DNA of 64,000 bases, taken from Clostridium sp. MD294 (GTDB lineage: Bacteria > Bacillota > Clostridia > Lachnospirales > Anaerotignaceae). The stretch lies in NCBI RefSeq assembly GCF_000364165.2, contig NZ_CP097810.1:992001-1056000 (forward strand). Direction: 5' to 3'. The notes under the pieces are model-generated. The model saw only the letters and a list, made by a program, of their open reading frames with translations. It was not told where the DNA came from and ran no database searches. Shown piece after piece: positions 8,476 to 18,255 of the stretch (within the stretch, counting starts at the first letter, position 1; each line of letters starts with the position of its first letter). Made by a program: the position numbers and the translations under genes.

Positions 8476-9777
8476 ATGAAAACAGTAGCAAGCCACGCAT
8501 TGGGCTGTAAAGTAAATCAATATGAGAGTGAAGCTATAGCAGAGTTATTTCAGCAAAAAGGATATCATATAGTAAACATAGAACAGCCAGCAGATGTATA
8601 TATTATTAATACGTGTACAGTTACTAATTTTGGAGATAAAAAATCAAGACAACTTATTCGTAAAGTAAAAAGACAAAATCCAGATAGTATTGTAGTTGTG
8701 GCAGGCTGTTATGCACAAACTGCTCCAGAGGAAATTATGGAAATAGAGGGTGTTAATATTGTAGTAGGTACAAAAAATAGAATTCAAATTGTAGAATTAG
8801 TAGAAAATTATAAAAAAGAAAAACAGCCTCAAAATTGTGTTAGTGAAATTATGAAAGAAAGGGAATTTGAACCGTTATCCATACAAAAATTAGAAAATAG
8901 AACAAGAGCCTATTTAAAAATACAAGATGGTTGTAGCCAATTTTGTTCTTATTGTATTATACCTTATGCAAGAGGGCCTATTAGAAGTAGAAAACCAGAA
9001 GATGTAATGCTGGAGGTAAAACGATTAGAGGAAAATGGATTTCAAGAAGTAGTATTAACAGGAATACATGTAGCATCTTATGGAAAAGATTTAAAAGGCA
9101 TTACATTGATTGAAATGATTGAAAAAGTGCATGCTGTAGAAGGTATTAAAAGAATACGATTGAGTTCTATTGAACCTAATATTGTAACAAATGAATTTGT
9201 AGAGAGATTATCAAAACTGAATAAAGTTTGTGACCACTTTCATTTATCACTACAAAGTGGCTGTAATAAAACATTACAAACAATGAACAGAAAATATACT
9301 ACACAAAAATATCGTCAAGCAGTAGAATTATTAAGAGATTATATGCCTTCTGTGGCTATTACAACAGATATTATTGTAGGTTTTCCTGAAGAAACAGAAC
9401 AAGATTTTTTAGAAAGTTATGAATTTGCAAAAGAAATAGGTTTTTCTAAAATTCATGTTTTTCCTTATTCTCCTAAAAAAGGAACACCAGCAGCAGTTAT
9501 GTCAAATCAAGTTTCAAATAGTATAAAAACTGAAAGAAGCCAAAAGCTAATTACATTAAGTGAAGAAATGGCAGAAGCATTTTTGTGTCAGTTTGTAGGA
9601 AAAAATAGGAATGTATTATATGAAAAACAAATAGCACAAAATATATATGAAGGACATACTACAAATTATATTAAGGTACATACCATATGTGACCAAAATA
9701 TAACAAACAAAATTATAAAAACAACTATAAAAGATAAAAAAGGAGAAATAGCAAAAGGCATTGTAACAAAACTGTAA
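8476..9777 (+). CDS. mtaB: tRNA (t6A37) C2-methylthiotransferase MtaB
   Basis: A 433-residue radical-SAM methylthiotransferase that converts t6A to ms2t6A at position 37 of tRNAs reading ANN codons. The order is an N-terminal UPF0004 domain with conserved cysteines (HALGCKVNQYESE, INTCTVTNFGDKKSR, VAGCYAQ), a radical-SAM core with CSQFCSYC, and a C-terminal TRAM-like region. The CKVNQYES and IIPYARGPIRSR wording fits MtaB (YqeV) better than MiaB or RimO. Start 8476 is chosen because GAGGTGG precedes it; an in-frame ATG at 8452 overlaps the HAD gene. Confidence 0.92.
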   Translation: MKTVASHALGCKVNQYESEAIAELFQQKGYHIVNIEQPADVYIINTCTVTNFGDKKSRQLIRKVKRQNPDSIVVVAGCYAQTAPEEIMEIEGVNIVVGTKNRIQIVELVENYKKEKQPQNCVSEIMKEREFEPLSIQKLENRTRAYLKIQDGCSQFCSYCIIPYARGPIRSRKPEDVMLEVKRLEENGFQEVVLTGIHVASYGKDLKGITLIEMIEKVHAVEGIKRIRLSSIEPNIVTNEFVERLSKLNKVCDHFHLSLQSGCNKTLQTMNRKYTTQKYRQAVELLRDYMPSVAITTDIIVGFPEETEQDFLESYEFAKEIGFSKIHVFPYSPKKGTPAAVMSNQVSNSIKTERSQKLITLSEEMAEAFLCQFVGKNRNVLYEKQIAQNIYEGHTTNYIKVHTICDQNITNKIIKTTIKDKKGEIAKGIVTKL

Positions 9778-9991
9778 GTTTTATTATAGAAATTTTATTT
9801 GCATAATTTGTAAATTTATATTATTATGAAACAAGAGAGCTTGTAGTGCGGAGTGAAATTGATAAATGAAATGATATTAGTAATATCTTATGATTTAGTA
9901 AAGACTTGTATTTTCTAGTGAATAATATTAGTAATCGCTTTTTTATAGATAGTATACTGATGTTTAGTAAATGATAGGAGTGTGAGAAAAC

Positions 9992-10255
9992 GTGGAAAAT
10001 TTGAATGAAACACAATTTTTTGATAGTGTAGAAAAAGAAGAACAAAATGAAGCAAGAAATATATTATTAAAAGTAAGTGAAGCATTAAAAGAAAAAGGCT
10101 ATAATCCAGTAAACCAAATTGTGGGGTATATTCTTTCTGGTGACCCTACTTATATTACAAGTCATAAAAATGCTCGTTCTTTAATTCGAAAGTTAGAAAG
10201 AGATGAGTTATTAGAAGAAGTTATAAATAATTATTTAGAGAAGAATGGCTTATGA
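9992..10255 (+). CDS. ireB: IreB family regulatory protein (DUF965)
   Basis: An 87-residue cytoplasmic protein starting at GTG ([12 protein letters not shown]). The family core is clear: [22 protein letters not shown], then [19 protein letters not shown]. IreB is known in Enterococcus as a substrate of the Ser/Thr kinase IreK linked to cephalosporin resistance. It overlaps ruvX by 4 bases, an arrangement typical of Firmicutes (ireB-ruvX-DUF1292). Confidence 0.92.
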   Translation: MENLNETQFFDSVEKEEQNEARNILLKVSEALKEKGYNPVNQIVGYILSGDPTYITSHKNARSLIRKLERDELLEEVINNYLEKNGL

Positions 10256-10686
10256 GAGTAATTGGATTAGACTATGGAGAAAAAACGATTGGGGTAGCAG
10301 TGAGTGATGGATTTGGCTGGACTGCTCAAGGATTAGAAGTCATTAAAAGAGAAAATAGCACAGAATATAAAAAAAGCATTTTACGCATTGCACAGTGGAT
10401 AAAAGAATATGAAGTAGATACGATTGTGTTGGGCTATCCTAAAAATATGGATAATACAGAAGGAGAACGTTGTCAAAAAACGAAAGTATTTCAAAAACAG
10501 TTACAAAAAGCGTTTCCTGATGTTATAGTTGTGCTTTGGGATGAAAGAATGAGTACCATAGCAGCAGAAAGAAGTCTTTTGGAGGCAGATATGAGCCGAA
10601 AAAAAAGAAAAAGTATAATTGATAAAATGGCAGCGGTGCATATATTGCAGGGCTATTTAGATAAAAAGCAAAATGAAAAGTGTTGA
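10252..10686 (+). CDS. ruvX: Putative pre-16S rRNA nuclease / Holliday junction resolvase-like YqgF
   Basis: A 144-residue RNase H-fold protein. [19 protein letters not shown] carries the first catalytic Asp, [15 protein letters not shown] the middle motif, and [26 protein letters not shown] the C-terminal motif with the second acidic cluster. In E. coli YqgF matures the 5' end of 16S rRNA; the older label is RuvX resolvase. It overlaps ireB by ATGA. The DUF1292 gene begins 8 bases after its stop. Confidence 0.95.
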   Translation: MRVIGLDYGEKTIGVAVSDGFGWTAQGLEVIKRENSTEYKKSILRIAQWIKEYEVDTIVLGYPKNMDNTEGERCQKTKVFQKQLQKAFPDVIVVLWDERMSTIAAERSLLEADMSRKKRKSIIDKMAAVHILQGYLDKKQNEKC

Positions 10687-10694
10687 GGTGTATT

Positions 10695-10997
10695 ATGTCA
10701 AATCAGTTTGAGGAAGATTTGGAAAATGAATTTGAAGTTGTTTCTATGGAAGATGAAAATGGAACAGAAATAGAATTTGTTATAATAGATAATGTAACAA
10801 GTGGAAGAAACAGGTATCTTTTGGTAATGGAGAGTAGTCTAATGGACGAAGAAGAAGCAGATGCTATTATATTAAAAGAGATTGCTATTAATGCAGATGA
10901 TGTTACCTATGAATTGGTAGAAGAAGATGCAGAATTTGAAAGAGTTTCTGCTTTATTTGCCAAAAATGAAGGGGAATATGATGTTAAAATAGATTAA
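10695..10997 (+). CDS. DUF1292 family protein (YrzB-like)
   Basis: A 100-residue, strongly acidic protein. Start 10695 (MSNQFEEDLENEFEVVSMED) has GAGGTG upstream; the frame also opens at 10680 inside ruvX but without a site. The core pattern ENGTEIEFVIIDNVTSGRNRYLLVMES followed by ADAIILKEI fits DUF1292. Its role is unknown, but it almost always follows ruvX in Firmicutes. Confidence 0.88.
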   Translation: MSNQFEEDLENEFEVVSMEDENGTEIEFVIIDNVTSGRNRYLLVMESSLMDEEEADAIILKEIAINADDVTYELVEEDAEFERVSALFAKNEGEYDVKID

Positions 10998-11803
10998 AAA
11001 ACGTTCTTAATAAAACAAAGAAATTTGTTTTTTATTATTATGAATATAATAAATATGCAGTACAAAAATTTGATTAATGTAAATATAAAAGTTTATTTTA
11101 CATTTTTTGCTTCAGTAGAGCAATATTGTTTTTGTAAGACATAATATAAAAAGCAGTATGTCATTTTTATAAAAATAAAAAACTGCTCTTTTTCTGTTGC
11201 ATTTTCTAAAAAATCTAAAAAAGTTTTTTTGTTTGATGAGTTTAGAAAAAGCATTTGTATGGCATACTATTTTTATAACAAAATAACGGTAAAAGTGAGC
11301 GGATGTAAAAAGGAGTCAGATATAGAAGTAAATCATAATAATAAAAAATTTGCTTCTATTGCAGACAAGCTGTTATTTAGTAATATTTTATATATTTGCT
11401 GAATGATATTGATAAATACCTATATTAAAAGAATAAGGTGTTTTAAATGTCTGATAAAATGAAAGAGAAAAACAATTTGATAAAAAGTCAATATTGTTTT
11501 TTGGCGGCGTTTTCTTTGAGAGAAAAGAGAAAAAATTTTAGTGGTATGTCGAAAATAGGGCAAACTAATATAAAAATAAATATTTAACTTGTTTTTTGTG
11601 AAAGCAGTAATTTATTCTTTGTTATTGTAGTAATTATTTATTGCCTAAAAAGGCAAAAGATAAAAAATGTAATTTATTTTTGTGAATATTCTGCTTTCTA
11701 ACAAACTTTTTTGAAAAGAAGTTCTTTGATTTTGTAGACAAAAAATTTTTATATCAGCTCCTTTTGAAATCAGAAAGTAAAAATAAAAAAGGAGGTGTGT
11801 TTT
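10998..11803. other. Gene-free stretch ahead of the RNase J gene
   Basis: About 800 bases without a convincing gene. A long imperfect hairpin at 11148-11193 (AAAAAGCAGT...ACTGCT then C and T5) could end the ireB operon. A second stem lies at 11322-11333 with 11348-11359 (ATAGAAGTAAAT / ATTTGCTTCTAT, one G-U pair). A 46-codon ATG frame at 11447-11587 has only a weak site. The rest is A/T-rich with frequent stops in all frames. It could be a long rnj leader, a decayed gene, or both. Confidence 0.5.
11148..11193 (+). terminator. Possible terminator of the ireB-ruvX-DUF1292 operon
   Basis: AAAAAGCAGT pairs with ACTGCT, an inner ATTTTTAT/ATAAAAAT pairing extends the stem, and the right arm ends in CTTTTT. 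It is 150 bases beyond the stop, so the call is tentative. Confidence 0.4.
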
Positions 11804-13474
11804 TTGGCAACAAAAAAACAGAAGTTAAAAGTAATGGCATTAGGCGGATTAGAAGAAATCGGAAAAAATATGACCATACTGGAATATAATAATGATATTA
11901 TTGTAATTGATTGTGGATTAGCTTTTCCAGAAGATGATATGTTGGGAATAGACCTAGTAATACCAGACATTTCTTATTTAATTAAAAATGTAGAAAAAGT
12001 AAGGGGAATTGTATTAACACATGGTCATGAAGACCATATTGGTGCCTTACCATATGTGCTAAAAGATTTGAATGTTCCTGTATTTGGTACGTTATTGACG
12101 CTAGGACTTTTAGAAAATAAGCTTAAAGAACATGAATTGATAAATCAAGTAACTTGTCATACAGTAGTACCAGGAGAAACGGTAAAACTAGGACAGATGA
12201 AAGTAGAGTTTATACACACAAATCATTCTATAGCAGATGCAGTTGCATTAGCAATTACAACTCCATTAGGTGTTGTAATACACACAGGAGATTTTAAAGT
12301 TGATTATACACCTATTGATGGGGATATTATGGATATTCATAGATTTGCGGAATTGGGAAAGCAGGGGGTACTTCTGCTTATGAGTGATAGCACCAATGCA
12401 GAAAGAAAAGGATTTACAATGTCTGAAAAATCAGTAGGTGCAGTATTTGATAGAATATTTGAAGAAACACCTAAAAACCGTATTATGGTAGCAACATTTT
12501 CTTCTAATATTCATAGAATACAACAAATTATCAATTCTGCAAAAACATTTGGAAGAAAAGTAACAATTATAGGAAGAAGTATGATAAATGCAGTAAAAAC
12601 ATCTTCTGAACTAGGATATTTGAATATACCTGCAGGTATTTTAATAGATATTTCAGAAATCCGTAATTTTAAAGATGAACAGCTTGTAATTATTACAACA
12701 GGGAGTCAAGGGGAAACAATGTCTGCATTGTCTAGAATTGCATCATCAGAGCATAGACAAGTTTCTGTAAAACCTGGTGATAAAATTATTATTAGTGCCT
12801 CTTCTATACCTGGAAATGAAAAAAATATTTCTCGTGTTATCAATGAACTTTTGAAGAAAAGTGCTAATGTGGTATATGAAGGTATGGCAGATATTCATGT
12901 TTCAGGACATGCTCGACAAGAAGAATTAAAACTTATGCTAACATTAACAAAACCACAATATTTCATGCCAGTACATGGAGAATTTATGCACTTAACAAGT
13001 CATAGAGATTTAGCAATATCAATGGGTATGGACAAAAAAAATATATTTTTGATGAAAACAGGGGATATACTTGAAATTTCTAAAAATGATGCGAAAATCA
13101 ATGGTGTAATACCAGTAGGACAAGTTATGGTAGATGGTCTTGGAGTAGGGGATGTAGGAAATATTGTATTAAGAGATAGAAAACATTTGTCACAAGATGG
13201 TCTTATGGTGGTAGTAGTAACAATGGAAAAAGAAAGTGGCATGGTAGTAGCAGGACCAGATATTATTTCAAGAGGTTTTGTTTATGTAAGAGAAGCAGAG
13301 GATTTAATGGAAGAAGCAAAAGCTGTTGTTATGGAAGCACTGATGAGATGTGAAAAAGAACATATTACTGGTTGGAGCTATATAAAAGGACTGATTAAAG
13401 ATACACTAAAAAATTATTTATGGCAGAGAACAAAACGCAGTCCTATGATTTTGCCTATTATTATGGAGGTATAG
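11804..13474 (+). CDS. rnj: Ribonuclease J
   Basis: A 556-residue metallo-beta-lactamase/beta-CASP nuclease that matures and degrades RNA with endo- and 5'-to-3' exonuclease activity. The zinc motif THGHEDHIGALPY is present, with HTGDFKVDYTP, a beta-CASP domain (MVATFSSNIHRIQQII), and VHVSGHARQEELKLML and FMPVHGEFMHL nearer the C-terminus. The start is TTG at 11804 (ATKKQKLKVMALGGLEE), 8 bases after AGGAGG; the GTG at 11795 falls inside that site and is rejected. The YlbF gene starts 3 bases after its stop. Confidence 0.95.
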   Translation: MATKKQKLKVMALGGLEEIGKNMTILEYNNDIIVIDCGLAFPEDDMLGIDLVIPDISYLIKNVEKVRGIVLTHGHEDHIGALPYVLKDLNVPVFGTLLTLGLLENKLKEHELINQVTCHTVVPGETVKLGQMKVEFIHTNHSIADAVALAITTPLGVVIHTGDFKVDYTPIDGDIMDIHRFAELGKQGVLLLMSDSTNAERKGFTMSEKSVGAVFDRIFEETPKNRIMVATFSSNIHRIQQIINSAKTFGRKVTIIGRSMINAVKTSSELGYLNIPAGILIDISEIRNFKDEQLVIITTGSQGETMSALSRIASSEHRQVSVKPGDKIIISASSIPGNEKNISRVINELLKKSANVVYEGMADIHVSGHARQEELKLMLTLTKPQYFMPVHGEFMHLTSHRDLAISMGMDKKNIFLMKTGDILEISKNDAKINGVIPVGQVMVDGLGVGDVGNIVLRDRKHLSQDGLMVVVVTMEKESGMVVAGPDIISRGFVYVREAEDLMEEAKAVVMEALMRCEKEHITGWSYIKGLIKDTLKNYLWQRTKRSPMILPIIMEV

Positions 13475-13477
13475 GAA

Positions 13478-13837
13478 TTGGATAGTATAAAAGAAATGGC
13501 AATGAATTTGGGGGAGAAAGTATATCAATCTGATTTATACCAATCCTATTTATATTATAAAAAAAGAGTAGAAAATAAACCAGCATTAAAACAACAAATT
13601 GATGAATTAAAGAGGCTACAGCTTAGTCAAGGACTTAGAAGAAGACAAGGTGAATTTGTAGCTTTAAAAGAAGAAGAAGATTTAAGTAAAGCATATAGTG
13701 AAGTTGCTTTAGACCCTGATGGTATGGGATTTTGGGAAAGTGAAAAGAAATTGATGTCATTTATAGCAGAAGTTTTAGAAATTGTTGCTGCACAAGCACC
13801 AATTGACTTTGGTTATGTAGAAGATATTAAAGATTAA
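13478..13837 (+). CDS. YlbF/YmcA family protein
   Basis: A 119-residue helical protein starting at TTG 13478, with GGAGG at 13465-13469 inside the end of rnj. The pattern AMNLGEKVYQSDLYQSYLYYKKRVENKPALKQQIDEL matches the YlbF/YmcA family. In Bacillus, YlbF, YmcA and YaaT form a complex that works with RNase Y on mRNA processing and affects sporulation and competence. Sitting 3 bases after an RNase J gene supports an RNA-processing role here. Confidence 0.85.
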   Translation: MDSIKEMAMNLGEKVYQSDLYQSYLYYKKRVENKPALKQQIDELKRLQLSQGLRRRQGEFVALKEEEDLSKAYSEVALDPDGMGFWESEKKLMSFIAEVLEIVAAQAPIDFGYVEDIKD

Positions 13838-13843
13838 AAAAAT

Positions 13844-13881
13844 AAAAAGCAGTATAGATATTTATATCTATACTGCTTTTT
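13844..13881. terminator. Perfect bidirectional terminator between ylbF-like gene and asnB
   Basis: An 18-base arm (AAAAAGCAGTATAGATAT), a 2-base centre and its exact complement. A-runs on one side and T-runs on the other allow use from both strands; the convergent asnB ends at 13891. Confidence 0.9.
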
Positions 13882-13890
13882 GATATACAA

Positions 13891-15723
13891 TTAAGCCGCT
13901 GTTTCAAAAAATTGTTTGTGCCATACTAAAAACATATAGATTGTCCATATTTTACGGCTGTTGTCTGCTTTGCCTGCTTTATGTTCTTCTAAGAATTTTA
14001 CAATTTCATTTGTTTTAAAATAAGTCTGTGCTGTTTTGCTTGTAAAAGCTTCTTTCACAATATTGTAATACTTGTCTTCTTTTAGCCAAACACGAATAGG
14101 TACAGGGAAACCTAATTTTTTCTTTTCTGCTACCATATTAGGTAAATAACGGTGAGAGGCACAACGCATAGCATATTTTGTATTTTCTTTGTTTACTTTA
14201 AATTTTGTAGGCAATGTTCTTGCTACTTTGAATACTTCTTTGTCTAAAAATGGAACTCTGACTTCAAGAGAGTGAGCACAGCTCATTTTATCCGCTTTTA
14301 ATAAAATGTCACCTATTAACCAGAGATTGATGTCAATATATTGCATTTTAGTAACATCGTCTAAGTGCTTTACTTTATCATAAAGAGGTTTTGTAATTTC
14401 TGTATGATGATAATGTCCTGTAGAATGTTTTAATAATTTTTCTCTTTCTTGTTCGTTAAACATAAAAGCATTTCCTATAAAACGCTGCTGTAAGTCTTTG
14501 CTACCTCTAATAATATAATTTTTTCCTTTTATTTTAAAAGGGATTGATTTTGCTATAGCTCCCAATAATTTTCTGACAGGTTTTGGAAGGCGTGTAATAG
14601 GAAGTAAATCGTGAGGTTCTCTATAAATATTGTACCCACCAAAAAATTCATCAGCACCTTCTCCAGAAAGAGCAACTTTGACATATTTTGAAGCGGTTTG
14701 GCTTACAAAATATAATGCAATAGCAGAAGGGTCAGCTAGAGGCTCGTCCATATGGTATTGTACTTTTGGAATAGTATTCCAATATTCTTCTGTTGTAATC
14801 AATTTACTGTAATTATCAATGTTAATTTTTTTGGATAAAGATTTTGCATAGTCAATTTCATTATATTTTGCATAATCAAATCCTACAGTAAATGTTTTGT
14901 CACCATGAAAAGAGGCAGCGACGTAACTGGAGTCTACACCACTGGAAAGAAAAGAACCTACTTCTACATCACTAATTTTGTGTTTTTTGATAGAGTCCTG
15001 CATAACAGTATCAATTTCATTTACAAATTGTTCTAATGTTTTGCTGTTGTCTGCTTCAAATGTTGGTTCCCAATATCTTTTAATGTTCATAGTACCATTT
15101 TGAAATGTAAAACAATGAGAAGGCATTAATTTATAAACGCCTTTAAAAAACGTTTCTGGTAATACAGAATACTGAAATGTTAAATAATTTTCTAATGCTT
15201 CTGTGTTCACTTCTTTTTTAAAAAGAGGATATTCTAATATACTTTTGATTTCAGAACCGTATATAATATTACCATCAATAATAGTATAATAAAAAGGCTT
15301 GATACCAAAAAAATCTCTTGCACCAAACAATAATTCTTTTTTGCTGTCCCATATAACAAAAGCAAACATACCTCTTAATTTATTGAGCATATCTTCCCCG
15401 TATTGCTCATAGGCATGAACTAATACTTCTGTATCAGAGTCATTTTTAAATATATGACCTTTTGCAATTAAATCTTCTCTCAATGATTGATAATTATAAA
15501 TTTCACCATTAAATGTTACAATAATATCATCTGTTTCGTTGTACATAGGTTGAGAACCGTTATCTAAATCTATAATGCTTAAACGGCGAAATCCTAATGC
15601 TACTTTATTATCAATATGTTTTCCTCCACTGTCAGGCCCACGATGTATTATTTTGTTCATCATATTATCTAAAACGTCATCTGCATTTGCTAATGTACCT
15701 GTAAAACCACAAATACCACACAT
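13891..15723 (-). CDS. asnB: Asparagine synthase (glutamine-hydrolysing)
   Basis: A 610-residue class II glutamine amidotransferase plus synthetase. Cys2 of MCGICGFTG is the glutaminase nucleophile, and IIHRGPDSGG and TFNGEIYNY complete that domain. The synthetase half has the PP-loop SSGVDSSYVAA and ALSGEGADEFFGGYNIY. It makes asparagine from aspartate, ATP and glutamine. GGAGG precedes the ATG. I saw no T-box-like leader in the 164 bases upstream. It appears to stand alone. Confidence 0.95.
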   Translation of the reverse strand: MCGICGFTGTLANADDVLDNMMNKIIHRGPDSGGKHIDNKVALGFRRLSIIDLDNGSQPMYNETDDIIVTFNGEIYNYQSLREDLIAKGHIFKNDSDTEVLVHAYEQYGEDMLNKLRGMFAFVIWDSKKELLFGARDFFGIKPFYYTIIDGNIIYGSEIKSILEYPLFKKEVNTEALENYLTFQYSVLPETFFKGVYKLMPSHCFTFQNGTMNIKRYWEPTFEADNSKTLEQFVNEIDTVMQDSIKKHKISDVEVGSFLSSGVDSSYVAASFHGDKTFTVGFDYAKYNEIDYAKSLSKKINIDNYSKLITTEEYWNTIPKVQYHMDEPLADPSAIALYFVSQTASKYVKVALSGEGADEFFGGYNIYREPHDLLPITRLPKPVRKLLGAIAKSIPFKIKGKNYIIRGSKDLQQRFIGNAFMFNEQEREKLLKHSTGHYHHTEITKPLYDKVKHLDDVTKMQYIDINLWLIGDILLKADKMSCAHSLEVRVPFLDKEVFKVARTLPTKFKVNKENTKYAMRCASHRYLPNMVAEKKKLGFPVPIRVWLKEDKYYNIVKEAFTSKTAQTYFKTNEIVKFLEEHKAGKADNSRKIWTIYMFLVWHKQFFETAA

Positions 15724-15827
15724 ATTTATTTCCTCCTATTTGTTATACTTCATAATGTAAAACTTTATCATAGTTATGCAGTAAAAGCAATAAAATTAAG
15801 AAAAATGAAAAAGGAAATACTATAATA

Positions 15828-15866
15828 AATAAGCAGTTACAATATAGATAAAAGTAACTGCTTATT
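15828..15866 (-). terminator. Hairpin downstream of the HAD phosphatase gene
   Basis: AATAAGCAGTTAC and GTAACTGCTTATT form a perfect 13-bp stem 22 bases after the - strand HAD gene. The T-tract on the - strand is short, so termination strength is uncertain. Confidence 0.6.
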
Positions 15867-15887
15867 TATATATAAAATACTGTTGAT

Positions 15888-16526
15888 TTACAATAATAAA
15901 TCTTTATAAGAGCATATGTATTTGTCAGCCAAATTTTGTATTTCTTCTGTATCATTAGGACGAGTATCTTCTGCAACAGCAATGACATAAAAACCACCTT
16001 CTTTAGCAGAACGTATAGCATAGAGGGCATCTTCAAATACTATAGTATTTTGTTTGTTTCCTCCTAAACGTTTCATTGCTTGTTCAAATGGCTTAGCTGT
16101 TTTTTTTGTTAAACCCATTTCTGTACAAGTAGCAATAAAATCAAAATATTGTAATATATCAAGTCGTTTCATTGCTGCTAAAATATAATCTGGTTCAGAT
16201 GCTGTTAACACACACATTTTTGTACCACATTGTTTTTGCTTTTGTAAATATTGCTTTGCAAAAGGTTTTAGTGGTACAGTGTTAGCATATTGTTGTGCCA
16301 CCATAGCAATAATTTCTGATACCATTTCATTAATTGTTTTAGGAATATCAAATAATTCTTTAAAATAGCCAGCTGTTTCAAATAAAGTTTGCTTTTTTAC
16401 TCTGTCATCTAAATCGGCAGGGGGTAAAAAGCCATATCTATTTAAATAATCTTTACCAATATTTTTCCAAAGAGGCATAGAATTAATCAATGTACCATCT
16501 AAATCAAATATTATATATTTTTGCAT
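15888..16526 (-). CDS. HAD-superfamily hydrolase, beta-phosphoglucomutase/PGP-like
   Basis: A 212-residue HAD enzyme. Motif I is IIFDLDGTLINSMPLW, motif II is VLTASEPDY, motif III is TAKPFEQAMKRLG, and motif IV is VFEDALYAIRSAKEGG. A small helical cap lies between motifs I and II. Start 16526 (MQKYIIF) is preferred over the upstream ATG because AGGAGG lies 6 bases before it. That site overlaps the end of the DegV gene, so the two are translationally close. The substrate is unknown, likely a small phosphate ester. Confidence 0.87.
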   Translation of the reverse strand: MQKYIIFDLDGTLINSMPLWKNIGKDYLNRYGFLPPADLDDRVKKQTLFETAGYFKELFDIPKTINEMVSEIIAMVAQQYANTVPLKPFAKQYLQKQKQCGTKMCVLTASEPDYILAAMKRLDILQYFDFIATCTEMGLTKKTAKPFEQAMKRLGGNKQNTIVFEDALYAIRSAKEGGFYVIAVAEDTRPNDTEEIQNLADKYICSYKDLLL

Positions 16527-16539
16527 AAGCTTTCCCTCC

Positions 16540-17436
16540 TTATTGTGATAAATAAGCTTCAAATTTTTTGTTCATACAAATACCTATTGTCATAGGACCA
16601 GTGTGTGTAGCAATAGTTGCACCGATTTGAAAAGGCTCTATAAATTCCATGTCAGGTAAATCTGATTTTAATATTTCTGAAAAAGAAATTGCTTCTTCTG
16701 GTGTGTTTGTAGTACCTATTGTAAAAGTAAAATCTGAAACAGAAAAATGGTTTTTTTGTATATATTCTTTTGTTAATTCTGATAGTTTTATCATTGCTTT
16801 TTTACGACTGCGAGCAATACCTGCTTTATTGATTTCGCCATTAGCCAATACAATAAGAGGTTTTATATTTAATATACTACCAGAAAGAGCAGCAACTTTT
16901 CCAATTCTTCCACCTTTTTCTAAATGTGTTAATGTTCCTACTAAAAAGAAAATACGACTGTCTGCTTTTGCTTTTTGTATATAATCATGTACTGCATCAA
17001 TATCATATCCAGCTTGCTGCATACGTGCTGCTTCTCTGACAATAAGATATTGAGAACCTGTAGCAGCCCAAGAATTTTCAATATATATTTTTCTTTGAGG
17101 GTAGCTTTCTTCTAACATTTGTTTTGCTGTCATAGCAGATTGAAAAGAACCACTTAAAGTATCTGTAATAGTAAAACAAATAATGTCTTTACCAGACTCT
17201 AATGCGGGAGTAAAGGCCTCTATATAGTCCTGTATAGGGGGTAAAGATGTTTTGGGAAATACATTTTGTTCTATCATTTTTTGATAGAATATACTAAGGG
17301 AGAGTTCTACCAATTCCTTTTGATAAATTTTTTGGTCTAATGAAATATAAAAAGGAATGACACAAATATCATATTGCTTTGCAATGTGGTTTGGTATATC
17401 CGCAGCACCATCACTAAAAATTTGAAATAAAGACAT
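16540..17436 (-). CDS. DegV family fatty-acid-binding protein
   Basis: A 298-residue protein of the DegV fold. Signs are FQIFSDGAADIPNHIAKQY at the start, FPKTSLPPIQDYIEAF, ITDTLSGSFQSAMTAKQML, VGTLTHLEKGGRIGK, and HTGPMTIGICM at the end. Members bind fatty acids and in some species (FakB) present them to a FakA kinase. No fakA neighbour is seen, so the kinase partner cannot be confirmed. GGAGG precedes the ATG. It is followed by a HAD phosphatase on the same transcript. Confidence 0.9.
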   Translation of the reverse strand: MSLFQIFSDGAADIPNHIAKQYDICVIPFYISLDQKIYQKELVELSLSIFYQKMIEQNVFPKTSLPPIQDYIEAFTPALESGKDIICFTITDTLSGSFQSAMTAKQMLEESYPQRKIYIENSWAATGSQYLIVREAARMQQAGYDIDAVHDYIQKAKADSRIFFLVGTLTHLEKGGRIGKVAALSGSILNIKPLIVLANGEINKAGIARSRKKAMIKLSELTKEYIQKNHFSVSDFTFTIGTTNTPEEAISFSEILKSDLPDMEFIEPFQIGATIATHTGPMTIGICMNKKFEAYLSQ

Positions 17437-17583
17437 TAAAAACTCCTCCTTAAAATTCTATTGATATAAATATGAATAATGTTAGTATTTGCTTTATCAT
17501 AACAAATATAATAGCTATTTTCAATTATAAATATTACAAGAAGTAGTATAAAAAACTATATAATATAAAAATAGAGTATATTT

Positions 17584-18237
17584 TTAATGAGAAAGCCAAT
17601 CTAAATCATTTACAAAGTGTTGTATGTCTTGTATTAGTTTACAGGTATGATAGCCATCTGCAACAGCATGATTTACAAATATAGAAAAAGGTAAAGTAAT
17701 TTTGTTGTGATGGCTGTGATATTTTCCAAAACAAATAATTGGTAAAAGCATTTTATTTTCTGTGAATGTGTCATAACTGATATTTGTAAAAGATAACCAA
17801 GGCACACAAGAAATAGGGCAGTAATTTTGCCCAGTTCTAGGCTTTGTTTTAATACCTTTTTTGTGTTTATATTGTTGCATATCTTGTATTACATTGTTGT
17901 AAAAAGTTGTAAAAGAAGTATTGTATTCTGACCAAATATCAGAAAATGTTTTGTCGTCATTGTGAAAAATGGTGTAAGATGGGTGACAAATATCCCAATA
18001 ACCTAATTGTCCTTGCTCGTTATAACCCATACGAAATTCTTTATTTTGATTGATATTGTGTATAATGGCATATAAAAAAGAAGGATAAAATTTGAATTGT
18101 TTTTGTTTTATTTCAGAAACAAGTTTTGTAACATCTATTTCTTTTGTAATGGTATATTTTGCTTTTACTAAATTAATATAATATTGATAATGTTCTTTTC
18201 TTTCCCAGTGTTGCATATCAATAGTAGTAAATGTCAT
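17584..18237 (-). CDS. Chloramphenicol acetyltransferase-like protein (CatA type)
   Basis: A 217-residue protein of the trimeric CatA acetyltransferase family. CISC-like sequence PISCVPWLSFTNISYDTF and the C-terminal VNHAVADGYHTCKLIQDIQ correspond to the catalytic region. Known CatA enzymes read HHAxCDGxH there; the second His (general base) and the Asp are kept, but the first His is Asn and the Cys is Ala. Whether it confers chloramphenicol resistance or acetylates another substrate cannot be told. No mobile-element signs flank it. The VOC gene lies 18 bases upstream on the same strand. Confidence 0.82.
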   Translation of the reverse strand: MTFTTIDMQHWERKEHYQYYINLVKAKYTITKEIDVTKLVSEIKQKQFKFYPSFLYAIIHNINQNKEFRMGYNEQGQLGYWDICHPSYTIFHNDDKTFSDIWSEYNTSFTTFYNNVIQDMQQYKHKKGIKTKPRTGQNYCPISCVPWLSFTNISYDTFTENKMLLPIICFGKYHSHHNKITLPFSIFVNHAVADGYHTCKLIQDIQHFVNDLDWLSH

Positions 18238-18255
18238 AAAATCACCTCTTTTTAT

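Noticed and set aside
11447..11587. 46-codon frame before rnj
   Set aside because: Weak AAGGTG site, no recognisable motif, composition like the surrounding noncoding sequence; mentioned only as part of the gap.
15724..15887. T-box leader before asnB
   Set aside because: The gap is too short and shows no T-box sequence or leader stems; the only hairpin belongs to the gene upstream.
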